From Methanocella_A sp049676595 (GTDB lineage Archaea > Halobacteriota > Methanocellia > Methanocellales > Methanocellaceae), in assembly GCF_049676595.1 (NCBI RefSeq), contig NZ_CP187259.1, forward strand, positions 3,100,001-3,164,000: a stretch of DNA of 64,000 nt, read 5' to 3'. The notes under the pieces are model-generated. The model worked only from the letters and a program-made list of their open reading frames with translations, ran no database searches and was not told the origin of the DNA. Made by a program: the position numbers and the translations under genes. Positions 18,250-26,711 of this stretch are shown one piece after another. Numbering within the stretch: the stretch's first letter is position 1; every line of letters starts with the position of its first letter.

Positions 18250-18263
18250 GTTTCTAATAGACG

Positions 18264-18283
18264 TTTCGCCCTGCGGGGCGAAA
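18264..18283 (+). terminator. Hairpin after the antiporter gene
   Basis: TTTCGCCC (18264-18271) pairs with GGGCGAAA (18276-18283) across TGCG, 15 bases after the stop codon. No long T-run follows, so it may protect the mRNA end or help termination. Confidence 0.55.
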
Positions 18284-18335
18284 ATATTATATCTGATAAG
18301 TGCATTTAGGAGTCTGCATCACACAGAAAAGCGAT

Positions 18336-18407
18336 GCGCCGGTAGTGTAGTGGTTATCACTGTAGCTTGCCAAGCTATAGACTCGGGTTCAATTCCCGAC
18401 CGGCGCA
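18336..18407 (+). tRNA. tRNA-Gly (anticodon GCC), copy 1
   Basis: This 72-base cloverleaf has acceptor GCGCCGG/CCGGCGC, anticodon loop TTGCCAA (GCC), T loop TTCAATT, and discriminator A. The next three bases are CCA, so this copy can be read as encoding its CCA end. Confidence 0.95.
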
Positions 18408-18473
18408 CCACCAAAAATTAAGTTTTAAAAATAAGCGCCTTTGCGCCTGTGAAGAAAAACGTTATACCGTAAT

Positions 18474-18545
18474 GCGCCGGTAGTGTAGTGGTTATCACTG
18501 TAGCTTGCCAAGCTATAGACTCGGGTTCAATTCCCGACCGGCGCA
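18474..18545 (+). tRNA. tRNA-Gly (anticodon GCC), copy 2
   Basis: This copy is identical over its 72 bases to the copy at 18336 and lies 66 bases further on. Here CCA is not encoded (ATA follows the discriminator A). The twin copies suggest a recent tandem duplication. Confidence 0.95.
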
Positions 18546-18569
18546 TATAGTTGTTTTAGAAAGGCTGTC

Positions 18570-18685
18570 GGAAAACCTTTTTTAAAAGGTTTTCCTGACT
18601 CTCGACACCCGATTTAGCCCGAAGGGCATTTTTAAAGCGATGTTTTTGAGGGGGCGCATGGGGAACTTTTTCCAAAAAGTTCCCC
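18570..18685. repeat. Two 26-base perfect hairpins
   Basis: GGAAAACCTTTT (18570-18581) pairs with AAAAGGTTTTCC (18584-18595), and GGGGAACTTTTT (18660-18671) pairs with AAAAAGTTCCCC (18674-18685). Each has a 12-bp stem with only two bases between the arms, and they share a layout. They may end tRNA transcription or be small repeat elements. Confidence 0.65.
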
Positions 18686-18796
18686 CGTACGCTGACTATA
18701 GAAGGGGCTATGAATTGCGATAGTATTTCTATGGGTCGACGGCCGTCGGATGACTTCTTTCAATCAAACCTATAAACAGCATAATACTACACCATA

Positions 18797-19022
18797 GCGG
18801 GTCGACGCCTGCCTGATGGCAGGCTACTCGTCGTTTCGGGTGCTCCGATGCCGGGGCCGGGCTCGCACCCTCGCAACGAAAGGCCGGCGGGCGCTATCGC
18901 TGCCGCCGACATTACATTGCTTCGCAAGCCCTAAGCGACGCCACTACGTAGGCGTCCATTACCCCGTCATCTCCGCATCCCCCGCTGATGCGGGGGCAGA
19001 CCCGAAACGCCTCGTCGACCGC
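18797..19022 (+). repeat. Dispersed structured element, copy 1 (226 bp)
   Basis: The ends are GCGGGTCGACG and CGTCGACCGC, which pair with each other. Inside are CCTGCC/GGCAGG (18808-18823), GACGCC/GGCGTC (18937-18956) and CCCCCGC/GCGGGGG (18979-18996). CGTTTCGGG (18832-18840) can pair with CCCGAAACG (19001-19009), and GGGTGC can pair with GCACCC (18865-18870). A second copy lies inverted at 56501-56733 with changed but still pairing stems. A conserved core, CTTCGCAAGCCCTAAGCGAC, is shared. It does not look protein-coding: the open frame here does not persist in the other copy. Confidence 0.85.
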
Positions 19023-19063
19023 CATATATCCTTGTACCACTCTGGACAACGTGTTATCTGGAT

Positions 19064-19426
19064 CTACCTGATCGCCAGGGCGCTGGCGACGATCTCCGGC
19101 TTGCCATTGTACTCCTGCTCCTTGCCCGTGATGATGAGGTTACACCCGGGCTCCGCTTTTGATGCCACAGTGTAACTGTCGCTCGCAGCCGGGACAAATA
19201 CGGCTACCGGCCCGTCGATAGTTTTGACGGTCATGAGCACGTGCTTACCTGTGTATGTGATATCCTTGTGGAGCAGGATGCCTTCCACAGTGATAGAACC
19301 GTCGTGGCCCGCTTTAGCCGAGCGAAGGAAGGACGAGTTAGTAGAAGCGAGATAGACTAAGCCGATGGCCATCGTGGAGAGGAGTAATAATAAGATGACA
19401 GCCAGCTCAGTTTTTTGCAAATTCAT
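19064..19426 (-). CDS. Membrane-anchored OB-fold-like small protein
   Basis: This is 120 residues from the ATG at 19426. Longer in-frame starts exist but lie in AT-rich, non-coding-looking sequence. Residues about 8-28 form one membrane anchor. The rest, from about residue 42, is a beta-rich domain with the spacing of an OB-fold of the tRNA-anti/DNA-binding type (VEGILLHK, then VLMTVK, then NLIITGKEQEYNGKPEIVA). The domain probably sits outside the cell. Its ligand is unknown. It follows the polytopic membrane gene at 19522 on the same strand, separated by a hairpin. Confidence 0.7.
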   Translation of the reverse strand: MNLQKTELAVILLLLLSTMAIGLVYLASTNSSFLRSAKAGHDGSITVEGILLHKDITYTGKHVLMTVKTIDGPVAVFVPAASDSYTVASKAEPGCNLIITGKEQEYNGKPEIVASALAIR

Positions 19427-19482
19427 GATTATAAGTTTGCAGCTATAGATATAATTGTTTGCATGGTAAGTTAAAAAAGTGG

Positions 19483-19499
19483 CCGGGCATTCTGCCCGG
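19483..19499 (-). terminator. Rho-independent-like terminator
   Basis: CCGGGCA (19483-19489) pairs with TGCCCGG (19493-19499). On the minus strand a T6 run follows (19478-19473). It would end transcription of the membrane-protein gene at 19522. Confidence 0.65.
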
Positions 19500-19521
19500 T
19501 TTTCACGCAGACTATAAGCTC

Positions 19522-20436
19522 TCACTGCCTATCGGCAGAGAAGTCGTAGTCGAAGTCAGTGATCTTTTTGATGTTCTTCGCCCACTGGTAAAACTCCGCC
19601 TTATAGGATACGAGGAAGGCGAATACGATGGCCTGCACCAGCCCCTGCAGCAGCATGATGGCGAGTAGCGAGGGTGCGCTGAAGCTGATGGACAGAAAGG
19701 CCGCGGTAGTGGAGTTGACCGTCTCGTTCATGAGAGTAGTGTTCACTGAGCCGTTATCGTAATAGGTGAGATTGGCCGCGATGATCGCGATGCCTTTCAG
19801 GAGGTATGCGGTCAACAGCGGCAGCTGTACCAGCACTTTGAGCCCCACCAGGAGGATAAAGAAGGGCACGACGACGGGCAGGTGTTTTCTGACAAAGCCG
19901 ATGCTTGCTCCGAAAGACCGGATGAAGTCGGCTCCGCCCGCGACGATCGAGATATCGTAAAACTCGATGAACATGAGGCCCATAAACATGACGATACCCC
20001 CGATCAGGACCAGTAAAATCATGAGCAGCGAAGATGCGGAGCCCAGGAAGATCAGGACCACCATGAACAGGGACAGGAAGTAGAAGACTAGCCAGGCGGC
20101 TATGCCTGCCATCAGGAGATTCAGGTAGTTCTTTTTGCCAGATTCCACGAACAGCGCCCAGCTGGATTTACCACCTGCAGACTGAGCCACCGCGCAGCCG
20201 AGGGCGCCGCCCAGGATGAAGGGCATGGCAAACATGGGCAGCACGATCGATGTCCCGAGGACGAAGAGGGTCTCGATCATGTCCGGCTGAGTCGAGTTAA
20301 CGATACTGTTTAGCGGGCCGTACTGGATAAGAGTGATAGCGGTTATCAGGCCTGACAGCAGGCCGGCTACGATGAGCGCCGGACCTTTCACGGTGCCGGA
20401 TAGCCCCCTTCGCAGGGCTGAAGTGAAGTCGTCCAT
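19522..20436 (-). CDS. Polytopic membrane protein of unknown function
   Basis: This 304-residue protein has about six to seven hydrophobic segments, rich in Gly and Ala, and two short soluble ends. The N-terminus (MDDFTSALRRGLSG) is amphipathic. The extracellular-looking loop around residues 225-245 holds several N-x-T/S sequons. It resembles archaeal DUF-type integral membrane proteins with glycine-rich helices, but I cannot name the family. No transport or enzymatic motif is visible. Confidence 0.7.
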   Translation of the reverse strand: MDDFTSALRRGLSGTVKGPALIVAGLLSGLITAITLIQYGPLNSIVNSTQPDMIETLFVLGTSIVLPMFAMPFILGGALGCAVAQSAGGKSSWALFVESGKKNYLNLLMAGIAAWLVFYFLSLFMVVLIFLGSASSLLMILLVLIGGIVMFMGLMFIEFYDISIVAGGADFIRSFGASIGFVRKHLPVVVPFFILLVGLKVLVQLPLLTAYLLKGIAIIAANLTYYDNGSVNTTLMNETVNSTTAAFLSISFSAPSLLAIMLLQGLVQAIVFAFLVSYKAEFYQWAKNIKKITDFDYDFSADRQ

Positions 20437-20641
20437 ACAGGTTAGACTTCAAGCGTTCCATGAATATATTAATTTTGGATAGCCCGAGATCAACAGCTAC
20501 GCCTGCAAGATAGCTGATTAGTACATGCGTCCCATGACCTTACCATAACTACAATAATAGAAATGGTTATATCCTTAGAAGACAATATCCAGTTAATCAT
20601 TCGTGTTTATACGAATGAATTTGCGCAGACAAGTGATAGAT

Positions 20642-20791
20642 ATGCTCAACGAGTACAAATGCGAAAAGTGCGACTTCGTAAACAAGGCCGCCATAAGGCC
20701 GCACCTCTGCAGGAAGTGTGGCGCCCCGAGGAAATTTTTGCACAGTACGACGGAAGCCAGATCGCCGGCTGCGCACCAGGGAGGAAAGTAA
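20642..20791 (+). CDS. Small rubredoxin-like zinc-ribbon protein
   Basis: This 49-residue protein has YKCEKCDFVN followed by HLCRKCGAP. Its two Cys pairs (C6/C9 and C22/C25) can hold one iron or zinc. It ends one base before the rubrerythrin start, so the two are one operon. Classical rubrerythrin carries such a domain at its own C-terminus, and here it appears as a separate polypeptide. The start at 20642 places the first CxxC near the N-terminus as in rubredoxins. Longer GTG/ATG starts (20603, 20615) are possible. Confidence 0.75.
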   Translation: MLNEYKCEKCDFVNKAAIRPHLCRKCGAPRKFLHSTTEARSPAAHQGGK

Positions 20792-20792
20792 C

Positions 20793-21164
20793 ATGAGCAA
20801 GATCACTAACATTATGGAAGCGACGTTCAAGGGAGAGACAATGGAAGTAGGCCTGTACCTTGCCATGGCGAAGAAGGCAGAGCTGGAAGGACGGGCGGAT
20901 ATTGCCATGTACCTGAAACAGCTGGCCTGGGAAGAGGCCGGGCACGCCTGCGAAGTGGCGACGATGCTGGGCAAGATTGGGGACACTAAGGCCAACCTTG
21001 AGATGATGCACCAGGGCGAGACCATGGCCACGAAAGAAAAGCTGGACGCCGCGAGGATCGCCAGGGAAGAGGGCCACCAGGAAGCGGCCACGTTCTTCGA
21101 CGCCGCCTCCAGGGACGAGAACAGGCACAGGTCCGGGCTGGAAGGGTTTCTTAAAAGCCTCTGA
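20793..21164 (+). CDS. Rubrerythrin-like ferritin-fold protein
   Basis: This is a 123-residue four-helix protein. Di-iron ligand motifs are visible: ETMEVGLYLAMAK with its Glu, WEEAGHACE (E-x-x-H), and a later RDENRHRSG (E-x-x-H). It probably reduces hydrogen peroxide in this strict anaerobe. It lacks the C-terminal rubredoxin domain of classical rubrerythrin, and the preceding gene may supply it. The ATG at 20793 has a strong GGGAGG site. A hairpin terminator follows at 21199. Confidence 0.85.
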   Translation: MSKITNIMEATFKGETMEVGLYLAMAKKAELEGRADIAMYLKQLAWEEAGHACEVATMLGKIGDTKANLEMMHQGETMATKEKLDAARIAREEGHQEAATFFDAASRDENRHRSGLEGFLKSL

Positions 21165-21198
21165 AGAGCTAGTTTTTAAAAAAAGTTAAAAGGATAAC

Positions 21199-21214
21199 GG
21201 GGCTGTTAAGCCCC
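21199..21214. terminator. Convergent terminator hairpin
   Basis: GGGGCT (21199-21204) pairs with AGCCCC (21209-21214). It lies exactly between the ends of the rubrerythrin gene and the receptor gene, flanked by A/T runs on both sides, so it can serve both. Confidence 0.65.
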
Positions 21215-23110
21215 TTATACCTGTACACGCTTTTTCTGGGAGCCGACGGAGCCGGTCGCCGCAGGCAGCTCGACCTTGAACTTATCGGACAGCAGCTTGT
21301 ACGTATTCTCCGAGACGTCGCTGAGCACCTGGGTGCTGGCGTTGAGCTCTTCTACGGCCGCAGTCTGCTCTTCGATGGCGGCACTCGTCTCTTCGGACGA
21401 CGATGCGGTCTCTTCTGCCGTCGCCGCTGCAGACTCGATGCTCCTCGAGATCGAGTCGAGGGCGGTGCTGCCCTTCTTCACGTCGTCGGAAACTTCGGAG
21501 CTCACGGCGTTGATCAGGTCGACCGACGCCACGACATCCTGGATCTTGGTCATCGCGCTGGTGATCACCTGCTCACCCTCGGAAGATTCGCTGGTGACCT
21601 TATCGATGGAGTGCATGACCCGGTCAGTCTCGTGCTGCACGTTCTCGATCAGGTTGTTGATGCGCTCGGTACTCTTCCTGGACTCGTCGGCGAGCTTGCG
21701 GACCTCTTCCGCCACCACGGCAAAGCCCCGGCCGTGCTCGCCGGCCCTGGCTGCCTCGATGGCCGCGTTGAGCGCCAGCAGGTTTGTCTGATCGGCGATA
21801 CTCTTGATGGTATCAGTGACCTTGCCGATCTCTTTGACGGCGTTGTTCAGGCCGGAGACAACTTCGGTGGTCTCGCTGACCGCAGCTCTGATGCTCTTCA
21901 TGCCGCTGGAGACGTTAGCAGCCTCGCTGCCGACTTCCTTGGCCTTCTTCGCCCCTTCGTTAGCGAGGGCGGCGGATTTGGTAGCATTGTCGGTGAGCCT
22001 CTTGAAGAGCAGGTTAGTCTCCTTGACCCGGGTGGACGCCTCTTCCGACAGCCGGGCGAGGTTTTCCGAGCCGTGGGAGATCTCGTTCGAGGCGGCGGCC
22101 ACCTGCTGAATGCTGGAGCTCATCTGCCCGGCACTGTCAGCAATCTCCTTGGCCTTGTTTCTCGTCTCGTCGGCGTTGGCCTTCACCTCGAGGATCAGTA
22201 CCTTCAGGTCGTTTACCAGGCGGTTATAGGCGTCGATAGTCCTGCCGAAATCGTCGTCCCGCTCTTTGGCGAGGACTACGTTCAGGTCGCCGTTTGCGAT
22301 GGCCTCGATGCCGCTGATGAGCCTGGCGGACATCCGGCTGTTATACTCGAGCTGGGCTTTTACCTCGTTTTCCTTGTCCTTCAGCGCCTGGATGTTCTGG
22401 ATGAGCTCGATGCCGCCGATATAGTCCCCTTTTGAGTCCTTCACAGGGATGGCGGAGATCAGGACAGGCTGGAACTGGCCCTTGCCCGTAGGGATCTTAC
22501 GCTCCTCATTAAGGACGCTCTTGTGAGTTTCGATAACTACGTCCAGTACTGTATCGGATTTGACACCCAGCACGTCTTTGATCTTCTTGCCGATCATCTC
22601 GTCGACCCGCTTGCCGGTAAAAGACGAAAAGCCGTTGCTCGCGTGGGTGACAGTGTGGTTAGTGTCCGCTATGATGAGGCTTGCAGGGACTTCTTTGATG
22701 AGGTTCTGAATGTGCTCGGACTGCTGCTTTGCAGCAAGCCCCTCTTTCTTCTGGGCAGTAGTGTCCCGGATAATCTCCATGCCGCCCGCAAAGTTCCCCT
22801 TGTCGTCCGTCATCACGATGGCCGTGAGCAGGCCGTACATCACGTCGCCGTGGGCATTCTTGAGTTTGACATCGTGCACGTACTCTTTCTGGCCGGAACG
22901 GTAAGCTTTCTCAATTGGACAGCTGGAGTCACAGTACCCCGCGGGAATATTGTTGCACATGAAACGATCGCATTTGATCCCGTCGTGGCTCCCTTTGCCG
23001 GTCAGCGCCAGCGCAGCCCGGTTCGCGTACACGATGTTACGATCTGCGTCCCTGACCATGATTGGGTCTGGTAGATAAGACAAAATTTTCTCATAATAGG
23101 CGCTGTTCAT
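21215..23110 (-). CDS. Soluble methyl-accepting chemotaxis-type receptor with two PAS domains
   Basis: This is about 631 residues from the ATG at 23110 (GGTG upstream). Longer in-frame starts run into AT-rich sequence and are less likely. Two PAS domains come first, the first with a cysteine-rich segment (CNNIPAGYCDSSCPIEKA). A HAMP-like or linker segment with DGDLNVVLAKERDD spacing follows, then the MCP signalling domain with the conserved hairpin tip DQTNLLALNAAIEAARAGEH. No membrane segment is seen, so it is cytoplasmic and should sense an internal signal, perhaps redox, and control CheA. No che gene is in the window. Confidence 0.88.
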   Translation of the reverse strand: MNSAYYEKILSYLPDPIMVRDADRNIVYANRAALALTGKGSHDGIKCDRFMCNNIPAGYCDSSCPIEKAYRSGQKEYVHDVKLKNAHGDVMYGLLTAIVMTDDKGNFAGGMEIIRDTTAQKKEGLAAKQQSEHIQNLIKEVPASLIIADTNHTVTHASNGFSSFTGKRVDEMIGKKIKDVLGVKSDTVLDVVIETHKSVLNEERKIPTGKGQFQPVLISAIPVKDSKGDYIGGIELIQNIQALKDKENEVKAQLEYNSRMSARLISGIEAIANGDLNVVLAKERDDDFGRTIDAYNRLVNDLKVLILEVKANADETRNKAKEIADSAGQMSSSIQQVAAASNEISHGSENLARLSEEASTRVKETNLLFKRLTDNATKSAALANEGAKKAKEVGSEAANVSSGMKSIRAAVSETTEVVSGLNNAVKEIGKVTDTIKSIADQTNLLALNAAIEAARAGEHGRGFAVVAEEVRKLADESRKSTERINNLIENVQHETDRVMHSIDKVTSESSEGEQVITSAMTKIQDVVASVDLINAVSSEVSDDVKKGSTALDSISRSIESAAATAEETASSSEETSAAIEEQTAAVEELNASTQVLSDVSENTYKLLSDKFKVELPAATGSVGSQKKRVQV

Positions 23111-23396
23111 TTTGACAGCACCACTGCGGCTTACACCGCCCGTCATTATTGCCATGATAGAGGTTAGCATCGCCCACACGTCCGTTAACTCCACAACATT
23201 ACCGATTAGTGGAGTAGAATTAATTAACAATTTTTTACTGGAACATATTTTAACTTTCTGTTTCAAAAAAATAAGCAAAATTGCCCTTATTATCTTAAAA
23301 TAACTGAAAATATGGCTTACAAATTCAGTAATACTAAGTAGAAAGTATTGGTGTGAGTGCCCGTGCAACTAGCTGACAAGGAGCGCTTGACACGGG

Positions 23397-23627
23397 ATGA
23401 CTAATATCACAACAGAAATATATACACAGGCAATAAGATCATTCCTATTGATAGATATGGGAAGCGAAATCGAGTGCCCATCATGCAACAGCCGGAATAG
23501 CGTACCCATCCGCAATGATCAGAACCTTCGTTCGTTTATCGTGTTGTTCGACAGTCCGGCCTCTCGGAAGTGCATGCAGTGCCAGGATTGCGGCAACCGC
23601 TTCCAGGTCATAACGATGGCCCGGTAA
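23397..23627 (+). CDS. Small zinc-ribbon protein
   Basis: This is 76 residues, with CPSCNSRNSVPIR and later CMQCQDCGNRF, so there are two Cys pairs that can bind zinc. It may act in nucleic-acid or protein binding. The first 20 residues are hydrophobic and less convincing, and a start at 23457 (MGSEIECPSC) would also give a full ribbon. It is divergent from the receptor gene. Confidence 0.6.
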   Translation: MTNITTEIYTQAIRSFLLIDMGSEIECPSCNSRNSVPIRNDQNLRSFIVLFDSPASRKCMQCQDCGNRFQVITMAR

Positions 23628-23774
23628 ATGTCGGCCAAGAGCGTGCCTGCAATCATTAATTCGACATACGGGTCGCTCACAAATCCTTTTATAGTATAGG
23701 GTAAAGTTTATAGGCTGCCCACTGATATTCTTTTAAAGACAGGCGTGGCAGTGGCCGCTGGCCCGAGGGATTGC

Positions 23775-24725
23775 ATGCAGGCGTCGCAGATCCAGACGAC
23801 AATAAAGCCGGAAGTGGAAGACACAGGCAAAGTACGTGACATTAAAGTGTCGGTCATCATACCCACGATGAACGAGCCCGCCATCAGCAAAGTAGTCAAC
23901 GAGACCAGGCAGGCGCTAAAACACTACATCACCGAGATCATCGTGGTCGACAAGTCCACTGACGATACCCCCAAAAAGGCCCGCAAGGCAGGCGCAAGAG
24001 TAATCACCCAGGAGCAGATCGGCTATGGTAATGCCTACCTCCTCGGTTTCAGGCACATCTGCCCCGACGCAGAGATCGTCGTCATGATGGACGGCGACTA
24101 CACTTACGATCCTTACGAAATACCCCTGCTAATCGACCCGATTGTGGACGGCTACGCCGACATCGTCCTGGGCAACCGGTTCGGGCACATGGAAGAAGGG
24201 GCTATGAATGCTCGCAACAGGATGGGCAACGGCTTAATCACCGGCACCATCAACATGCTCTACAAGCTGAAGCTTCGCGACTCCCAGTCCGGGTTCAGGG
24301 CCATGAGCCGCACTGCGCTGGACATGATGGAGATCACGTCCGAGGGCATGCCTTTCGCCAGCGAGATGATCATCGACGCTAGGAAGAAGTCCATCAGGAT
24401 TTCTGAGGTACCTATCCGGTACAGGCAGCGCGTCGGCGTGCCGAAGCTCAAGGCATACAAGGACGGCTCACTCATTCTGGGCCTGGTCATCAGGATGGTC
24501 CGGGACTACAATCCGCTCACCATCTTCCTGCCCATCGGCGGCCTGCTCATGCTCGGCGGCGTACTGGCATGGGCTTTTGTTGTGCAGGAGTGGCTGCAGA
24601 CGGGCATCATCACCAGATTCGCATCAGTAGTCGGCGGCACGATGCTCTTTCTCGCAGGGCTCCAGATCGTGTTCTTCGGGCTGCTGGCGGACATCATTCT
24701 GGTAGCGCTCCGGTCCAGACGATAG
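23775..24725 (+). CDS. Family 2 glycosyltransferase, dolichyl-phosphate hexose synthase-like
   Basis: This is about 316 residues. The GT-A domain has VSVIIPTMNEP, VVDKSTDD and the metal-binding VMMDGDYTYDP (DxD). Then comes KLRDSQSGFRAMSR, typical of polyprenyl-phosphate sugar synthases, and two C-terminal membrane helices at about 258-280 and 290-312. It should move a hexose from a nucleotide to a lipid carrier. An ATG at 23775 with GAGGGA upstream is preferred over the GTG at 23745. It is the first gene of the rightward glycan operon. Confidence 0.85.
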   Translation: MQASQIQTTIKPEVEDTGKVRDIKVSVIIPTMNEPAISKVVNETRQALKHYITEIIVVDKSTDDTPKKARKAGARVITQEQIGYGNAYLLGFRHICPDAEIVVMMDGDYTYDPYEIPLLIDPIVDGYADIVLGNRFGHMEEGAMNARNRMGNGLITGTINMLYKLKLRDSQSGFRAMSRTALDMMEITSEGMPFASEMIIDARKKSIRISEVPIRYRQRVGVPKLKAYKDGSLILGLVIRMVRDYNPLTIFLPIGGLLMLGGVLAWAFVVQEWLQTGIITRFASVVGGTMLFLAGLQIVFFGLLADIILVALRSRR

Positions 24726-24743
24726 AGTAAAGGGGCCGGGAAG

Positions 24744-25904
24744 ATGAAGATCGTCTTCGTCAGCGACGTCATCTACCCGTACGTCAAGGGCGGCGCTGAG
24801 AAGCGCATTTATGAGCTTTCCCGGCGGCTGGTGGCCAGAGGCCACGAGGTACACGTTTTTGGAGTGAAGTGGTGGGACGGCGAAGCCGTCCAGAATATTG
24901 GCGGGATTATTTATCACGGTGTCTGCGGGAAGAAAGACCTGTACGTCGACGGTCGCCGGTCGATATTGGAAGCGATCTGGTTCGCCGTCTGCCTGACGAT
25001 ACCGCTGGCCAGGGAACAGTTCGATGTGATCGACTGCAATCAGCACCCATACTTCCCGCTGTTCGTCTGCCGGGCGATTGCTACGATGAAAAGAAAGCGC
25101 TTCTTCGCCACCTGGCACGAGTACTGGGGCGATTACTGGTACGAGTACCTCGGAGGAGTAAAGGGCTTCGTCGGGCGAACGATCGAGAAGTGGGGCGCCC
25201 GGATGCCCGACCGGATTATCGCCGTATCAAACCGGACAGCGCAGGCGCTGAAGTCCTCAGGGCTGCCCGGCCGGAAAGTTTTAGTCGTTTCCAACGGTAT
25301 CCCGTATCAGCATATCCGGGAGATAGCTCCCGCTGCAGATACGTGCGACGTGCTGTTCGCCGGCCGGCTTATCAAAGACAAGCATGTCGATGTGCTGATC
25401 AGGGCTTGTGCGTTGTCGCAGGGGAAGGTCAGGCTGTCGATACTGGGAGACGGGCCGGAAAGAGAAAGCCTTGAGAGGCTGGCCAGCGAGCTTGGTATTG
25501 AAGGGACTACCCGGTTCGGAGGCTTCCTGGAAGAGAAAGAGCTGATTGCCAGGATGAAGGCTGCCCGGTTATTCGTGCTGCCTTCGTCCAGGGAAGGGTT
25601 TAGTATCACTACGCTGGAAGCGATGGCCTGCGGCCTGCCGGTGATTACGGTAGACTGCGAGAAGAACTATGCTACTGACCTGATTGAGGAAGGTCATACA
25701 GGCATCGTCGCAAAGCTCGACGAGAAGGATATCGCCGACACTGTCGAGATGCTGCTCGACGACGAGCCCCGCAGGCAGCGGATGTCGGCGGAGTGTGTCA
25801 GCGTAACTGCAGCCTACGACTGGGACCTGCTCGTGGGGAAGCTGGAGCAGGCATATGAAGGAAAACCGGCATGCAATGATGTTGCCGGTGATCATTATAA
25901 ATAG
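24744..25904 (+). CDS. Family 4 glycosyltransferase
   Basis: This 386-residue GT-B enzyme has an N-terminal DVIYPYVKGGAEKRIYEL (glycine-rich acceptor-side loop), then VLFAGRLIKDKHVDVLI, and the retaining-enzyme E-x7-E motif in REGFSITTLEAMACGLPV. It transfers a sugar from a nucleotide donor during glycan assembly. It starts 18 bases after the preceding gene. Confidence 0.85.
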   Translation: MKIVFVSDVIYPYVKGGAEKRIYELSRRLVARGHEVHVFGVKWWDGEAVQNIGGIIYHGVCGKKDLYVDGRRSILEAIWFAVCLTIPLAREQFDVIDCNQHPYFPLFVCRAIATMKRKRFFATWHEYWGDYWYEYLGGVKGFVGRTIEKWGARMPDRIIAVSNRTAQALKSSGLPGRKVLVVSNGIPYQHIREIAPAADTCDVLFAGRLIKDKHVDVLIRACALSQGKVRLSILGDGPERESLERLASELGIEGTTRFGGFLEEKELIARMKAARLFVLPSSREGFSITTLEAMACGLPVITVDCEKNYATDLIEEGHTGIVAKLDEKDIADTVEMLLDDEPRRQRMSAECVSVTAAYDWDLLVGKLEQAYEGKPACNDVAGDHYK

Positions 25905-25941
25905 AAGAGAGGAAAATAATCACCACGCCCGAGGTATCACT

Positions 25942-26631
25942 TTGATCAGTGTCATCGTTCCCGCGTACAACGAAGAAGACCGGATCGAGAAGACTCTCGA
26001 AGAATATAGCAAGGGTCTGAAGTCTGCCGGGGATTTTGAAATAATTGTCGTATGCGACGGGTGCAAGGACAGGACGCCGGAGATCGCCGCTAAGTATGCT
26101 AAGGTTCTGACTTTTCCGAACCGGTTAGGCAAGGGTGGCGGCGTGCTTGAGGGGTTCAAGGTCGCCCGGGGAGATATTGTCGGGTTTACTGATGCAGACA
26201 ACTCGCTGAAGGTAGACCAGTTCCTCAAGCTGATCGAGGAGATGGAAAAGACAGGCGCCGGTTGCGTGATCGCCGATCGGAAGTCAAAAGAGGCCATTAT
26301 CGTCGAGAGCCAGTACCTGATTAGGAGACTGGCCAGCGAGTCTTTTAATACGCTGTTCCCGAGGCTTCTGTTTGGGTTGAAGGTTAAGGATTCACAGTGC
26401 GGCGGTAAGATTTTCAAGAGGGAATACGTCGAGAAGGTAGCGCCGCAGATGGCGTGCATGGGCTTCGAGTTCGATGTGGAGCTGCTCTGGCGCATGAAGA
26501 ATGCTGGCTGTGCCATTAGAGAGGTGCCTGTTGTCTGGAAGGATGACAAGGGCAGCAAGTTTAGTTTTAAGTACATTCCCGCTATGGGTGTGAATTTATT
26601 AAAGACCCGGTTCGGGATGATGAAGAAGTAA
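25942..26631 (+). CDS. Family 2 glycosyltransferase
   Basis: This is about 230 residues if the TTG at 25942 is used, which has GAGGT six bases upstream and puts ISVIVPAYNEED at the N-terminus, as usual for this family. An upstream ATG at 25855 would overlap the previous gene by 50 bases and add an odd, His- and Asn-rich leader. The metal-binding site is GFTDADNS. KDSQCGGKIFKREY is the acceptor-side motif of dolichyl-phosphate glucose/mannose synthases. No membrane helix is present. Confidence 0.82.
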   Translation: MISVIVPAYNEEDRIEKTLEEYSKGLKSAGDFEIIVVCDGCKDRTPEIAAKYAKVLTFPNRLGKGGGVLEGFKVARGDIVGFTDADNSLKVDQFLKLIEEMEKTGAGCVIADRKSKEAIIVESQYLIRRLASESFNTLFPRLLFGLKVKDSQCGGKIFKREYVEKVAPQMACMGFEFDVELLWRMKNAGCAIREVPVVWKDDKGSKFSFKYIPAMGVNLLKTRFGMMKK

Positions 26632-26711
26632 TAAAACGATAAGCTTATTCTGCATTAGTTCTTTTACAGTATAAAGTTGCATATTATCCTGCATATCATC
26701 GAGAGATTTAT

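Noticed and set aside
18816..19175. Rightward open frame of 119 codons
   Set aside because: It covers the dispersed element and the end of the OB-fold gene; the frame is not kept in the second copy of the element.
23111..23368. N-terminal extension of the chemotaxis receptor
   Set aside because: The sequence turns AT-rich and the peptide is of low quality; the ATG at 23110 has a better ribosome site, although starts at 23146 and 23170 cannot be excluded.
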